The notes under the pieces are model-generated. The model was not told where the DNA came from. It worked only from the letters and a program-made list of their open reading frames with translations, and did not search any database. From Bacteroidota bacterium (GTDB lineage Bacteria; Bacteroidota; Bacteroidia; NORP154), in the NCBI GenBank assembly GCA_002401055.1, contig NVRZ01000036.1, positions 1-19,474 on the forward strand: DNA of 19,474 bases. The letters are read 5' to 3'. This document shows positions 1 through 8,177 of the stretch, in pieces (positions within the stretch are counted from its first letter, which is position 1; each line of letters starts with the position of its first letter). The position numbers were made by a program, and so were the translations under genes.

Positions 1-333
1 TGCTTTGCAATTTACAGTCTCTTTCTGGGAAACATGGCAGTAGATATTCTAATGTTCGTTATTTCAATAATGCTAGGGGGGATTGGACTTTCATCCACAT
101 TCACCATGATTTCTGCTATTGCTTCTAAAGCCGATAATAGTAGTGTACTGGTTGCAATCTTGGGATTTCCAATTATACTTCCCTTTCTGATCACGATAAT
201 AAAATTATCTACGAATGCCATAGTAGGAGCAGAGTGGTCAGAAAGCTACCAGTATATAGGTGTATTGGTGTTCCTCAACCTGATTGTGGTCACCTTATCC
301 TATATATTATTTCCATACCTTTGGAAAGACTAA
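1..333 (+). CDS. ccmB: Heme exporter subunit CcmB, 3' part only
   Basis: Partial gene: reading frame 1 is open from the first base and ends at TAA 331-333, so only the last 110 residues are present. CcmB is the integral membrane partner of the CcmA ATPase in the CcmABCD complex, which releases heme-loaded CcmE during cytochrome c maturation. The visible part is strongly hydrophobic, with three to four membrane segments. It includes a Gly/Ser-rich stretch (GGIGLSSTFTM), an Ala/Ser-Lys loop, and ILGFPIILPFLI, which looks like the conserved P-lep-P-v-li segment of CcmB, then a last helix before the ending YLWKD. The identity is supported by the ccmC, ccmD, ccmE and ccmF genes that follow directly. 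Residues before position 1 and any ccmA lie outside the window. An ATG at 34 is internal, not the start. Confidence 0.88.
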   Translation, partial: CFAIYSLFLGNMAVDILMFVISIMLGGIGLSSTFTMISAIASKADNSSVLVAILGFPIILPFLITIIKLSTNAIVGAEWSESYQYIGVLVFLNLIVVTLSYILFPYLWKD

Positions 334-346
334 TTCGATAGCTTTT

Positions 347-1012
347 GTGAAGAACAATTGGTGGAAAATATTGAGCGTAATTTTACTCATTTATGTAATT
401 ATCGCAGGATTTTTAATAGACGTGCCTGCGCTTCCGATTCTGCATGAAACAATCAGGAATCTGTTCTTTCACGTTACCATGTGGTTCGCTATGATGATCA
501 TTATGCTCTCTTCTATGGTATCCAGCATTAAATTTCTTTCCAAATTCAAGATGAGCGCCGATGTATGGGCGGTTGAGTCTGCTAATACCGGCATGTTCTT
601 CGGAACTCTAGGCTTACTAACAGGAATGCTTTGGGCTAACTATACCTGGGGCGATTGGTGGGTTAATGATCCCAAATTGAATGGGGCCGCAGCGACAATG
701 CTCATATACCTCGCATATTTTGTTCTTAGAGGTTCCATGGATGACGAAGAGAAAAAGGCCAAGATATCTGCCATCTACAATATTTTTGCATTTACAATGC
801 TTATTGTATTTCTGGTAATTTTACCGAGAATGACAGACTCATTGCATCCAGGAAGCGGAGGAAACCCTGGATTTAGCACCTATGACATTGACGATAACAT
901 GCGCCTTGTTTTTTATCCCGCCATCATTGGCTGGACGCTGATGGGAGTATGGATCCTTCAAATTAGGGTTAGAACCAGATTTCTGAGAATGAAAATAAAC
1001 GCAAATGTATAA
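347..1012 (+). CDS. ccmC: Heme-handling protein CcmC (GTG start)
   Basis: CcmC is a polytopic inner-membrane protein that loads heme onto the chaperone CcmE. The product is 221 residues with six predicted membrane segments. The tryptophan-rich WWD heme site is visible around residues 96-109 (TWGDWWVNDP), flanked by two candidate axial histidines, H42 (FFHVTMWF) and H167 (DSLHPG), as in the family. The start was set at GTG 347 because it gives the usual Bacteroidota beginning (M)KNNWWKIL, 13 nt after the ccmB stop. An in-frame TTG at 284 would add 21 residues that overlap ccmB and look unlike the family. No strong ribosome binding site is seen. The 3' end overlaps the next gene by 8 nt. The aspartate of the WWD signature is kept, with Asn in front of it. 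Confidence 0.93.
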   Translation: MKNNWWKILSVILLIYVIIAGFLIDVPALPILHETIRNLFFHVTMWFAMMIIMLSSMVSSIKFLSKFKMSADVWAVESANTGMFFGTLGLLTGMLWANYTWGDWWVNDPKLNGAAATMLIYLAYFVLRGSMDDEEKKAKISAIYNIFAFTMLIVFLVILPRMTDSLHPGSGGNPGFSTYDIDDNMRLVFYPAIIGWTLMGVWILQIRVRTRFLRMKINANV

Positions 1013-1241
1013 ATCAGGATTGTACAGATTTATATGCTCAGCTGTGCTTCTTTTGATGCACTTTATAGCTGAAGCTCAGGAATCAGTTAATAAGATTGGA
1101 ATGGCGGATGCCATGAGGGAATCTGGAAAGATCTATGTAGTTGTGGGTGTTCTATTGATAATATTTTTGGGATTTATAGCGTTCCTGATAATGACTGACA
1201 GAAAAATATCAAAATTAGAAAAAGAGATAAAGGCTAAATAA
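1005..1241 (+). CDS. ccmD: Small CcmD-like membrane protein
   Basis: The product is 78 residues, with its start overlapping the end of ccmC by 8 nt and its stop overlapping the ccmE start by 1 nt (TAATG), so it is almost certainly translated with both. Layout: a hydrophobic N-terminus that looks like a signal peptide (to about residue 25, AEAQ before ESVNK), a short polar segment with ADAMRESGKIYVVV, one membrane helix at about 43-63, then a charged tail (DRKISKLEKEIKAK) likely to form a short coil. CcmD proteins are tiny single-helix proteins that hold CcmABC together and help release holo-CcmE. Position, size and topology fit, and the R-x-S-G-K-I-Y-V-V-V segment is typical of Bacteroidota CcmD-family proteins. 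The added signal-like segment is longer than in proteobacterial CcmD. Confidence 0.8.
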   Translation: MYKSGLYRFICSAVLLLMHFIAEAQESVNKIGMADAMRESGKIYVVVGVLLIIFLGFIAFLIMTDRKISKLEKEIKAK

Positions 1242-1657
1242 TGAAGAAAACACACATTGTCGGAATATTAATAATTGCTGTAGCCATTGGGGCCATTGTC
1301 AGCACTATTCAGGATTCAAGTACATATGCCTCATTTGCTCAAGCCAAAGACAACCCTGAAATTGAGTTTCACGTTATTGGTGAGCTAAACAAGGAAAAAG
1401 AGATGGATTACAATCCAGAAATAAACCCAAATATGTTTTCCTTTTACGCATTTGACAAAGAAGGAGAAGAGTATAAGGTGGTATTTAATGGTACTAAACC
1501 CCAGGATTTTGAAAGGTCAGAGCAACTGGTTATGCTTGGTTCAGTTCAGGAGGATGTGTTCGTATGCTCAAAGATTCTTATGAAATGCCCTTCTAAGTAT
1601 AACGATGGCCAAGAAGAAGTAATAGTTACAGCCAATGCTGTTGAGGCAAACAGTTAA
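1241..1657 (+). CDS. ccmE: Heme chaperone CcmE with CxxxY heme site
   Basis: CcmE is the periplasmic heme chaperone of system I cytochrome c maturation. It takes heme from CcmC and hands it to the CcmF ligase. The product is 138 residues: an N-terminal membrane anchor at about 6-21, then an OB-fold beta domain with the family features Y29 (SSTYASF), EIEFHVIGEL, F68-Y69 (FSFYAFD), VVFNGTKPQDF and a LMKCPSKY segment. In classical CcmE the heme-binding residue is a histidine in HxxxY. Here the equivalent positions are C116-P-S-K-Y120, i.e. the CxxxY variant known from the Ccm* systems of some sulfate reducers and archaea. A second cysteine, C109, lies nearby. The ATG overlaps the stop of the ccmD-like gene by one base. 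There is a 66-nt gap to ccmF. Confidence 0.92.
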   Translation: MKKTHIVGILIIAVAIGAIVSTIQDSSTYASFAQAKDNPEIEFHVIGELNKEKEMDYNPEINPNMFSFYAFDKEGEEYKVVFNGTKPQDFERSEQLVMLGSVQEDVFVCSKILMKCPSKYNDGQEEVIVTANAVEANS

Positions 1658-1690
1658 GTCAAGAAAGCACATTCCTGAATCTTATTTTGA

Positions 1691-1698
1691 TAACTTTG
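1691..1698 (+). promoter_or_regulatory. Candidate -7 box (TAACTTTG) ahead of ccmF
   Basis: This is a perfect match to the Bacteroidota -7 consensus TAnnTTTG, followed by C as is common, in the only sizeable gap of the ccm cluster and 25 nt before the ccmF ATG. A TTG/TTTG -33 box at the usual spacing is not obvious, so ccmF may have its own weak promoter inside an otherwise continuous operon. Confidence 0.42.
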
Positions 1699-1723
1699 CA
1701 ATCCTAAATTTTCCGCAAATCTG

Positions 1724-4135
1724 ATGGACTATATTGGAGAAGATCTTATACCTGGGATGCTCGGAAACTTCTTCCTTGCATTATCATTTTCCGCGGCCCT
1801 TCTGGCCACGGTTGCTTATTATCTATCAGCAAGAGGCTCAGTAGACGAAGGATGGAGAAAAATAGGAAGAACTGCCTTTAGAATCCATGGTCTTTCTGTA
1901 ATCGGAATATTTGCAGTGTTATTCTATATGCTGCTCAATCATCTATTTGAGTACCACTACGTGTGGCAGCATTCGAATACTGAGATGCCGATGCGTTACA
2001 TTTTCTCCTGCTTCTGGGAAGGACAAGAGGGAAGCTTTATGCTGTGGACGTTTTGGAATATGGTTCTTGGCAACATATTGATCAAAACAGCCAAAGACTG
2101 GGAAGGACCAACGATGACCGTTGTTTCTTCAGTTCAGGTATTCTTGTCATCGATGCTGCTGGGCTTAATCATCATGGATTATAAATTAGGGAGCAATCCA
2201 TTTATTCTCCTTAGAGAGCATCCTGACATGGTTAATATGCCCTTTACCAAAATTGCCGACTATTTATCTAGGATAGACGGGCGTGGACTTAATCCCATTC
2301 TACAGAACTATTGGATGATTATTCACCCACCTACCCTATTTCTTGGGTTTTCATCAGTGATGATCCCCTTCGCTTATGCCATCGCAGGGTTCTGGAAAAA
2401 ACGATTTAACGACTGGCAAAAACCAACACTTCCCTGGGCCTTTTTCAGCGTAATGATTTTAGGAACAGGTGTACTTATGGGTGGAGCCTGGGCTTATGAA
2501 GCATTGAGCTTTGGAGGTTTTTGGGCCTGGGACCCAGTTGAGAACGCATCATTGGTGCCGTGGCTAACACTAGTAGCAGCTGCTCATGTTATTCTTATAA
2601 GTAGAAACACAGGTAAATCAGTAAAAACAGCTTTTCTCTTAACAACTGTGAGTTTTGCCCTTATACTTTACTCTACTTTTTTAACGCGCAGCGGAATTCT
2701 TGGAGATACTTCTGTTCACGCATTTACTGATCTTGGAATGTCCGGCCAATTGCTGGTATATCTAATATTCTACTGCGTGCTCATTCTGGCAATATTTATC
2801 ACGCGCTGGAAACATGTATCAGGCGACGGCAAGGAAGACAGTATCAATTCCAGAGAATTTTGGATGTTTATCGGTGCTTTGGTATTGCTCATATCTGCAT
2901 TTCAAATTATATTTTCCACATCCATTCCTGTAATAAATACCGTTTTCGGATCTAACCTGGCCCCTCCTGCCGATCCAATAATACATTACAATTCCTGGCA
3001 GGTTCCCTTTGCCATAATTGTGGGTTTTCTGATTGGGATTGGCCAATATTTGAAATACAAAGGCAATGACATTTCTAAATTTTGGAAAAAGATTCGGCTG
3101 TCACTGCTAATTGCCACGGTCATAAGTGCTACGGTTGCTATTCTAACTTCCAATACAAATTATCATTACATACTGCTCTTCTTCTCATCAACCTTCGCGG
3201 TAGTAGCCAATATCAATTATTTCATTAGAATAGTGAAAGGAAAAATCTACAAGAGCGGCTCCTCGATTGCACACATTGGTTTTGGCTTTATTATGATGGG
3301 TGCATTGGTGAGTACATCGATGTCGAAAGTCATTTCACAAAACTCTTCTGGGGTTGATGTTAAAGTATTGGGGGCTGATTTCTCCAATAATGAGAACATC
3401 ATGTTGTTCAAAAATGATACACTACAGATGGGAGACTATTATGTATCCTATTCAAATAGAAAACAAGAGGGCGTCAATATTTACTTTGATATCGACTATT
3501 ACAAGAAATCTGAATCAGGAGAATACATTAAAGCTTTTACACTACAGCCTCTGGTACAGCTAAACAAAACCATGGGGAATGTTGCAGAACCAGATACTCG
3601 TCACTTCCTCACGAAGGATATCTACACACACATTACTTATGCTGATCTAAGCCCGCAAGAAAAGGGTGCAGAGGGAACTGGAAATGAATACATGAAGCCA
3701 AAAATAAAGATGTTGGCTCTAGGCGACACGATGTTCAGCAGCAACGCAATTATTATTCTGCACCAGTTAAATACCAGTGTTGAGAAGGAGAAATACAAGC
3801 TGGAAGAGAATGACATTATTGTAGGTGCAGAACTACACATTCTCAAAATAAATGGAGATGTAATAAGTGCCAATCCGCTGTATATAATCCGGAAAATGAC
3901 AGTAGAGAGTGTTCCCGACTCTATTCCTGATCTTGGCCTTAAGTTTCTCTTCACAAAGATAGAGCCTGAATCAGGTAAAATTGAAATTCATTTATATGAG
4001 AGGCAAGGGAATAAGAAAGACTTTGTGGTAATGAAAGCCATCATCTTTCCCTTTATCAATATTCTTTGGATGGGCTGTATTTTTCTTATAATTGGATCGA
4101 TGCTAGCGATTAGACAACGCATTAAAACATCGTGA
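1724..4135 (+). CDS. ccmF: Cytochrome c heme ligase CcmF
   Basis: CcmF is the large membrane protein that attaches heme to apocytochrome c. The product is 803 residues with many membrane segments. Hallmarks: H83 (WQHSN) after an early helix, FWEGQEGSFMLW at about 97-108, GLNPILQNYWMIIHPP (about 188-203, H201), the WWD periplasmic heme site GGFWAWDPVENASLVPW (264-280), H289 (AAAHVI), TRSG (321-324) and SVHAF (H332). The four or more conserved histidines and the WWD signature needed for heme handling are all present. A large extracytoplasmic domain occupies about residues 530-770, with a final helix before the C-terminus (about 770-795). The start ATG 1724 gives the expected short N-terminus before helix 1. 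The stop TGA overlaps the next gene in a GTGA arrangement. No ccmG/ccmH follows. Confidence 0.95.
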   Translation: MDYIGEDLIPGMLGNFFLALSFSAALLATVAYYLSARGSVDEGWRKIGRTAFRIHGLSVIGIFAVLFYMLLNHLFEYHYVWQHSNTEMPMRYIFSCFWEGQEGSFMLWTFWNMVLGNILIKTAKDWEGPTMTVVSSVQVFLSSMLLGLIIMDYKLGSNPFILLREHPDMVNMPFTKIADYLSRIDGRGLNPILQNYWMIIHPPTLFLGFSSVMIPFAYAIAGFWKKRFNDWQKPTLPWAFFSVMILGTGVLMGGAWAYEALSFGGFWAWDPVENASLVPWLTLVAAAHVILISRNTGKSVKTAFLLTTVSFALILYSTFLTRSGILGDTSVHAFTDLGMSGQLLVYLIFYCVLILAIFITRWKHVSGDGKEDSINSREFWMFIGALVLLISAFQIIFSTSIPVINTVFGSNLAPPADPIIHYNSWQVPFAIIVGFLIGIGQYLKYKGNDISKFWKKIRLSLLIATVISATVAILTSNTNYHYILLFFSSTFAVVANINYFIRIVKGKIYKSGSSIAHIGFGFIMMGALVSTSMSKVISQNSSGVDVKVLGADFSNNENIMLFKNDTLQMGDYYVSYSNRKQEGVNIYFDIDYYKKSESGEYIKAFTLQPLVQLNKTMGNVAEPDTRHFLTKDIYTHITYADLSPQEKGAEGTGNEYMKPKIKMLALGDTMFSSNAIIILHQLNTSVEKEKYKLEENDIIVGAELHILKINGDVISANPLYIIRKMTVESVPDSIPDLGLKFLFTKIEPESGKIEIHLYERQGNKKDFVVMKAIIFPFINILWMGCIFLIIGSMLAIRQRIKTS

Positions 4136-4497
4136 GCAGCCAGAGCAGAATAGCTAGCTTCCAGAACGCACTTAACGGAATTGCCGTATTCTTCAAGAGC
4201 CAGACGAATGCGAAAATCGAACTTGTTGCTGCTCTTCTGGTTATTCTATTTGGCTTTTATTTTGACGTATCAGTTATAGAGTGGTGTCTCCTCATTGGGG
4301 CAATTGCTATTGTTTTGATGGCAGAAATCTTTAATAGTTCAATTGAACTGCTTTCAGATGTAGTTTCTCCCGAACATGATGAAAGGATAAAAAGGATCAA
4401 GGATATGGCGGCTGGTGGTGTTCTTATTGCTGCATCCGGTTCAGCTCTACTGGCGGCACTGATCTTTGTGCCCAAGTGCATAAACTCTTGTTTTTAG
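4132..4497 (+). CDS. dgkA: Diacylglycerol/undecaprenol kinase family protein (GTG start)
   Basis: Small integral membrane lipid kinase of 121 residues with three predicted helices (about 30-46, 50-70, 95-113). It phosphorylates diacylglycerol or, in many bacteria, undecaprenol, feeding lipid-carrier recycling for cell-wall and polysaccharide synthesis. Active-site residues match the E. coli enzyme in order and spacing: E30 (NAKIEL), E65, N68 and E72 (AEIFNSSIELLSD), and K90-D91 in IKDMAAG. The GTG start at 4132 overlaps the ccmF stop (GTGA), which points to translational coupling, and no better in-frame ATG lies before the conserved N-terminal SFQNALNGI segment. Which lipid is used cannot be told from sequence. 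The link with ccm genes is probably one of shared transcription only. Confidence 0.9.
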   Translation: MSSQSRIASFQNALNGIAVFFKSQTNAKIELVAALLVILFGFYFDVSVIEWCLLIGAIAIVLMAEIFNSSIELLSDVVSPEHDERIKRIKDMAAGGVLIAASGSALLAALIFVPKCINSCF

Positions 4498-4505
4498 TAA
4501 TTTTG
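4498..4505 (+). promoter_or_regulatory. Possible -7 box (TAATTTTG) before the MscS-like gene
   Basis: An 8-base match to TAnnTTTG just after the dgkA stop and 22 nt before the next ATG. There is no clear -33 element, and the A/T-rich context makes chance likely. Confidence 0.22.
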
Positions 4506-4527
4506 ATATTGCAAGAATAACTAGCCT

Positions 4528-5268
4528 ATGGAAATATCTGGCCTTCCTTTAACAATTTTGAAAATTCTATTCTTTGGCACGCTCTTAGGATTATTGTTCG
4601 CCATACTTAAGAATGGAATAAAATTCTTGGCGGCAGAAAAGACATACTCCAAAAGGCTCAATGACGTATTTCTAAACGGAAAAACAATTGCCTGGCTGAT
4701 ATTTGGCTTCTGGAGCATTGAGCTAATCGCACTAAAAGACCCATGGTACACGCGAATCTTTGCAATGGTTTTGATTATCACCATAATTGGTATCTCCTGG
4801 ACCATTGTAAGAGATTTGATTACAGGACTTCTCACCAAGATGGATGGATCTTATATGGTAAATGGCTGGATTAGAGTGAAAGACATTGAAGGAAAGATTA
4901 AATCCTTTGGATTCAGGTCTTTGGAAATTGAAACTGAAAAAGGCGAAACTGTTAACATCGCTTACCATCTCCTCAATCAGGAAATGATTGTTCGATCTCA
5001 GCCAACGGAATCGGTTATGAGCTGTTCATTTGAAATTGAAGTACCCAAGACAAAGCCTTTTAACGAATATCAAAAGATCATAAGAATCGAGGTTCTCAAC
5101 AGCCATTGGGTATCTTTAAAAAGGGAACCAAAAATAAAGCTCCTTGGCGAAGAAAACGGTTCACTTCTCTTGCAGGTAACAGCTTACACCTTAGATGAAC
5201 GATATTTTGACGACATCGAAACCCTCATCAAATCCTTGTTCATTCCAAAACAGGAGGCCAGTGAATAA
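4528..5268 (+). CDS. Divergent MscS-like membrane protein
   Basis: The product is 246 residues: hydrophobic segments at about 8-26, 53-69 and 76-96, followed by a soluble C-terminal part. The segment 94-146 (IVRDLITGLLTKMDGS ... GWIRVKDIEGKI ... FGFRSLEIET) aligns by eye with the pore-exit helix and beta domain of MscS channels (DfisGiillfdg ... Gevieiegi.GrvesiGlRtseIet), as in the MscS gene on the opposite strand just downstream. Two family features are missing: the Gly/Ala-rich pore helix (here IITIIGISW) and the IIPNS end of the beta domain (here NIAYH). It may therefore be a channel with different gating, a partner subunit or a degenerate paralogue. It sits 30 nt after dgkA, likely in the same transcript, and converges on mscS with a 19-nt gap that shows no obvious hairpin. 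Confidence 0.68.
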   Translation: MEISGLPLTILKILFFGTLLGLLFAILKNGIKFLAAEKTYSKRLNDVFLNGKTIAWLIFGFWSIELIALKDPWYTRIFAMVLIITIIGISWTIVRDLITGLLTKMDGSYMVNGWIRVKDIEGKIKSFGFRSLEIETEKGETVNIAYHLLNQEMIVRSQPTESVMSCSFEIEVPKTKPFNEYQKIIRIEVLNSHWVSLKREPKIKLLGEENGSLLLQVTAYTLDERYFDDIETLIKSLFIPKQEASE

Positions 5269-5287
5269 TTATCCCTGTCTTTGCTAT

Positions 5288-6154
5288 CTACGCTTTTGAA
5301 TCTGGGCTGAAACTCTGTGGTAGTTGTTCTGCCTTAATATGAAGATCACGTTGTGGAAATGGGATGTGTATGCCATTCTCCTTAAATTTCATGTCCACCA
5401 AGAACCTAACATCGCTCTTCACTCTTTCTATTCTAAACATATTCTCACTATAAAAAAGCAGCTCAAACATTAGGGCAGAATCGCCAAAATCAATAAAACG
5501 CACGCTGGCATCTGGCTTTTTGGCAACATACTTGTGCTCGTCAGCACATTCAAGCAATACTTTTTTCACCAAAGCTGTATCAGAACCATAAGCAACTCCG
5601 ATAGATATTCGGAATCTTGTAAACTGTCTGTTGTGGCTCCAGTTAATTACCTTTTGAGACGTGAAGAAGGAGTTCGGGATAATCATTATTATATTATCTC
5701 TGGTCTCAATCTCTGAAGTTCTCAAACCAATACTCTCTACCCTACCAACGATTCCTTCAATTTCTATTACCTCCCCCACTTTAATGGTACCATCAAACAA
5801 GAGAATTATTCCAGAAATGAAGTCATTGAATATTTGCTGAAGTCCAAAACCCAAGCCAACCAAAAGCGCAGCAGATCCCGCTAACAGAAAGGTAACCTTG
5901 ACGCCGATACTCTCTAGCCCGATTACAACAGCGATCACAATAATAATATACTTTACTATCTGGAAAAATCCATGAAGACGCCCCTCGCCTACTCTCTGCT
6001 TTAGCCTTTCCTGATAAAAAAACTTCTTTATTGCCCATAGAGCCGTTCGCACCATAAATACCAGCGCAACAATCAAAATGATATGATAAGCCGTTAGCGA
6101 AAAGTTGTCTAGATCTACCAACTTATATTCCAATATTTCCTGGATTCTCTTCAT
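5288..6154 (-). CDS. mscS: Small-conductance mechanosensitive channel, MscS family
   Basis: The product is 288 residues, the usual size of E. coli-type MscS. MscS opens under membrane tension and releases solutes on osmotic downshock. Layout: TM1 about 20-42, TM2 about 64-82, the Gly/Ala-rich pore helix TM3 (86-116, with GSAALLVGLGFGLQQ), then the beta domain containing DGTIKVGEVIEI, GRVESIGLRTSEIET and IIPNSFF (to about 175), and an alpha/beta C-terminal domain ending near 275. The C-terminal IHIPFPQRDLHIK is also typical of the family. It is the last gene of a three-gene minus-strand operon: its ATG lies 4 nt after the TGA of the NhaC gene. It converges on the divergent MscS-like gene. Confidence 0.94.
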   Translation of the reverse strand: MKRIQEILEYKLVDLDNFSLTAYHIILIVALVFMVRTALWAIKKFFYQERLKQRVGEGRLHGFFQIVKYIIIVIAVVIGLESIGVKVTFLLAGSAALLVGLGFGLQQIFNDFISGIILLFDGTIKVGEVIEIEGIVGRVESIGLRTSEIETRDNIIMIIPNSFFTSQKVINWSHNRQFTRFRISIGVAYGSDTALVKKVLLECADEHKYVAKKPDASVRFIDFGDSALMFELLFYSENMFRIERVKSDVRFLVDMKFKENGIHIPFPQRDLHIKAEQLPQSFSPDSKA

Positions 6155-6158
6155 ACTG

Positions 6159-8177
6159 TCAAATTACAGGCGGTTCAGCACCGGTTACCTTTTCACCAAT
6201 AAATTTTACTATCAGGTAAAGTACAATTAATCCTACCGGGAAGGTAATCAGCGGGGATGCTCCAATTGCAGCCGGAATCGTACCAAAAACTATAGCCGTA
6301 CTACCTACAACCATCGCATATGGAAGCTGAGTTCTAACATGTTCAATATGATTACACTTGGTTGCCAATGAACTTAGAATCGTGGTGTCTGATATAGGTG
6401 AGCAATGATCTCCTAATACAGCACCTGCCAACACACAAGATACAACGTTATAGAATATACCCATGGAAGTTTCATGATCCAAACCACTAACACTACACAC
6501 TTGCCATGCAGCCGGAAGCATGAGAGGGTATAAGATAGCCATGGCTCCCCAGGAGGAACCCGTTGAAAACGCAATCAAGGCGGCCAAGACAAATGTAATT
6601 GCCGGAATAAATATTGGCGTAATTCCACCTGACAACATGGTTCCAGTTATAAAATCCGCAGTGTGCAACTGCTCGGTTACCAATGCCAATGACCACGACA
6701 AAATCAAAATCATAATTGCTGCAAACATGCTTTTAAATCCTTTCATCGCAGAATCAACAGCTTCTGCTAGTGACATAATTTTTTGGCCAATGGTTAGCAA
6801 TATAGCCACCAGCAATCCAACCAATGATGCCCACAGAAGAGCGAAATATGAATTTGATGCCCCTATTATTAAAGAGAGTTTTTGAGATACACCCATGTTT
6901 GCAATCGCATCCGTCCATTCCAAACTTTGGATTCCAGTATAAACCAATCCTATCATGGTTCCGATTATTACAATTGCAATTGGAATTACGGCGTTATACC
7001 ATCTGTGCTTTGCACCTTCAATAGGTTCAATGTCGCTCATCTCCTGTGGATCCTGCGTATTTTTACCAGCATTTAATGCCTTAGCACCCGCAGTGATTTC
7101 ATCATTTCTTGCCTGAACTTCCGCTTTAAACATCGGGCCAAAGTCTTTGTCCTGATATATCAGCATAAGCATAAAGCACAAGGTGAAAATGGGATAGAAT
7201 GAGTATTGTAAAGAGTTGATAAATACAGAGTAAGCTCCCTCCTGAATTCCAATATTCTCAACTGCGGATTCTATGTATCCCAGTTCGAAACCAATCCATG
7301 TAGTAACAAATGCAATTGCAGCAACTGGGGCTGCGGTGGAATCCACGATATAACTAAGCTTCTCTCGGGATATTTTGAGCTTATCGGTAACAGGCCGCAT
7401 TGTATTACCTACTACCAATGTATTGGCATAGTCATCAAAGAATATTACTATTCCCAACATCCAGGTTGCCAATTGCCCAGTTCTGGCATCCTTCGCATAC
7501 TTGGATATATGGTCGACCACTCCAAGCATTCCACCATTTCTGGAGATTATACTTACAATGGCACCAATCATCATTGAAAATATAATAACAGATAAGTGAT
7601 CCCAATTATTTAGCGATTCAACCACATAAGTATCTATAACGGAGAGAAGTCCAGTAAAAATACCAACAAACCCCTCTCGGTAAACACCAATTAATGCACC
7701 TCCAAAAAATATCCCAATAAACAGAGAGGTAATGACCTCCTTAAAAATAAGAGCCATTACTATTGCAATAAGTGGAGGCAAGATTGAAAGCCATAGTGGA
7801 ATTGGTTTAATGGTACTCTCGTATACAAAATCCCCGTATTCCACCTTCAACGACTCACCATCGGTAAAATAGTGTTCAAAAACCCCAATACCTCTATCAA
7901 ATTCAATAGTAACAGGCGAACTATTAACGAGCATTATAATTCGGTTATCCTCTTTAACGAGTTTTAAATGATCAGGATCTTTAAATGTCAATGTAATACT
8001 TGACGGAATATCTTCAATAACCACCAAAGGCAATTCAACTGAAACGTCGCTGTTAAGTATCGCGTCATGCTTTCTGGTACCGGCACTGTCCACCGGTATT
8101 TTTGCGTAGGCATCGCCGATCAAAAACAAGCTCACCAATAGTGAAGCGTAGAATATTATATTCAATTTTATTCTCAT
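6159..8177 (-). CDS. nhaC: NhaC-family Na+/H+ antiporter with exported N-terminal domain
   Basis: The product is 672 residues. Residues 1-25 look like a signal peptide (hydrophobic core then DAYA/KIPV). Residues 30-124 form a soluble beta-rich stretch, and the transporter part begins near 126 (PIPLWLSILPPLIAIV) with about eleven or more membrane segments. The core motif FFDDYANTLVVGNTMRP followed by STAAPVAAIAFVTTWIG is characteristic of the NhaC/ArsB-superfamily antiporters, and GSSWGAMAILYPL and GDHCSPISDTTILSS lie in the second half, as expected. A charged loop of about 55 residues sits between helices in the middle. Likely role: sodium extrusion and pH homeostasis. Typical NhaC proteins start directly with the membrane part, so the exported domain is an addition. 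The ATG overlaps the upstream stop (ATGA), and mscS follows after 4 nt. Substrates other than Na+ (e.g. amino acid or organic acid exchange) cannot be excluded. Confidence 0.87.
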   Translation of the reverse strand: MRIKLNIIFYASLLVSLFLIGDAYAKIPVDSAGTRKHDAILNSDVSVELPLVVIEDIPSSITLTFKDPDHLKLVKEDNRIIMLVNSSPVTIEFDRGIGVFEHYFTDGESLKVEYGDFVYESTIKPIPLWLSILPPLIAIVMALIFKEVITSLFIGIFFGGALIGVYREGFVGIFTGLLSVIDTYVVESLNNWDHLSVIIFSMMIGAIVSIISRNGGMLGVVDHISKYAKDARTGQLATWMLGIVIFFDDYANTLVVGNTMRPVTDKLKISREKLSYIVDSTAAPVAAIAFVTTWIGFELGYIESAVENIGIQEGAYSVFINSLQYSFYPIFTLCFMLMLIYQDKDFGPMFKAEVQARNDEITAGAKALNAGKNTQDPQEMSDIEPIEGAKHRWYNAVIPIAIVIIGTMIGLVYTGIQSLEWTDAIANMGVSQKLSLIIGASNSYFALLWASLVGLLVAILLTIGQKIMSLAEAVDSAMKGFKSMFAAIMILILSWSLALVTEQLHTADFITGTMLSGGITPIFIPAITFVLAALIAFSTGSSWGAMAILYPLMLPAAWQVCSVSGLDHETSMGIFYNVVSCVLAGAVLGDHCSPISDTTILSSLATKCNHIEHVRTQLPYAMVVGSTAIVFGTIPAAIGASPLITFPVGLIVLYLIVKFIGEKVTGAEPPVI

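Noticed and set aside
284..346. Longer CcmC frame from TTG 284
   Set aside because: The added residues overlap ccmB and are unlike CcmC N-termini; GTG 347 gives the family-like start.
5269..5287. Terminator between the convergent MscS-type genes
   Set aside because: No stem-loop or T-run can be formed within the 19-nt gap.
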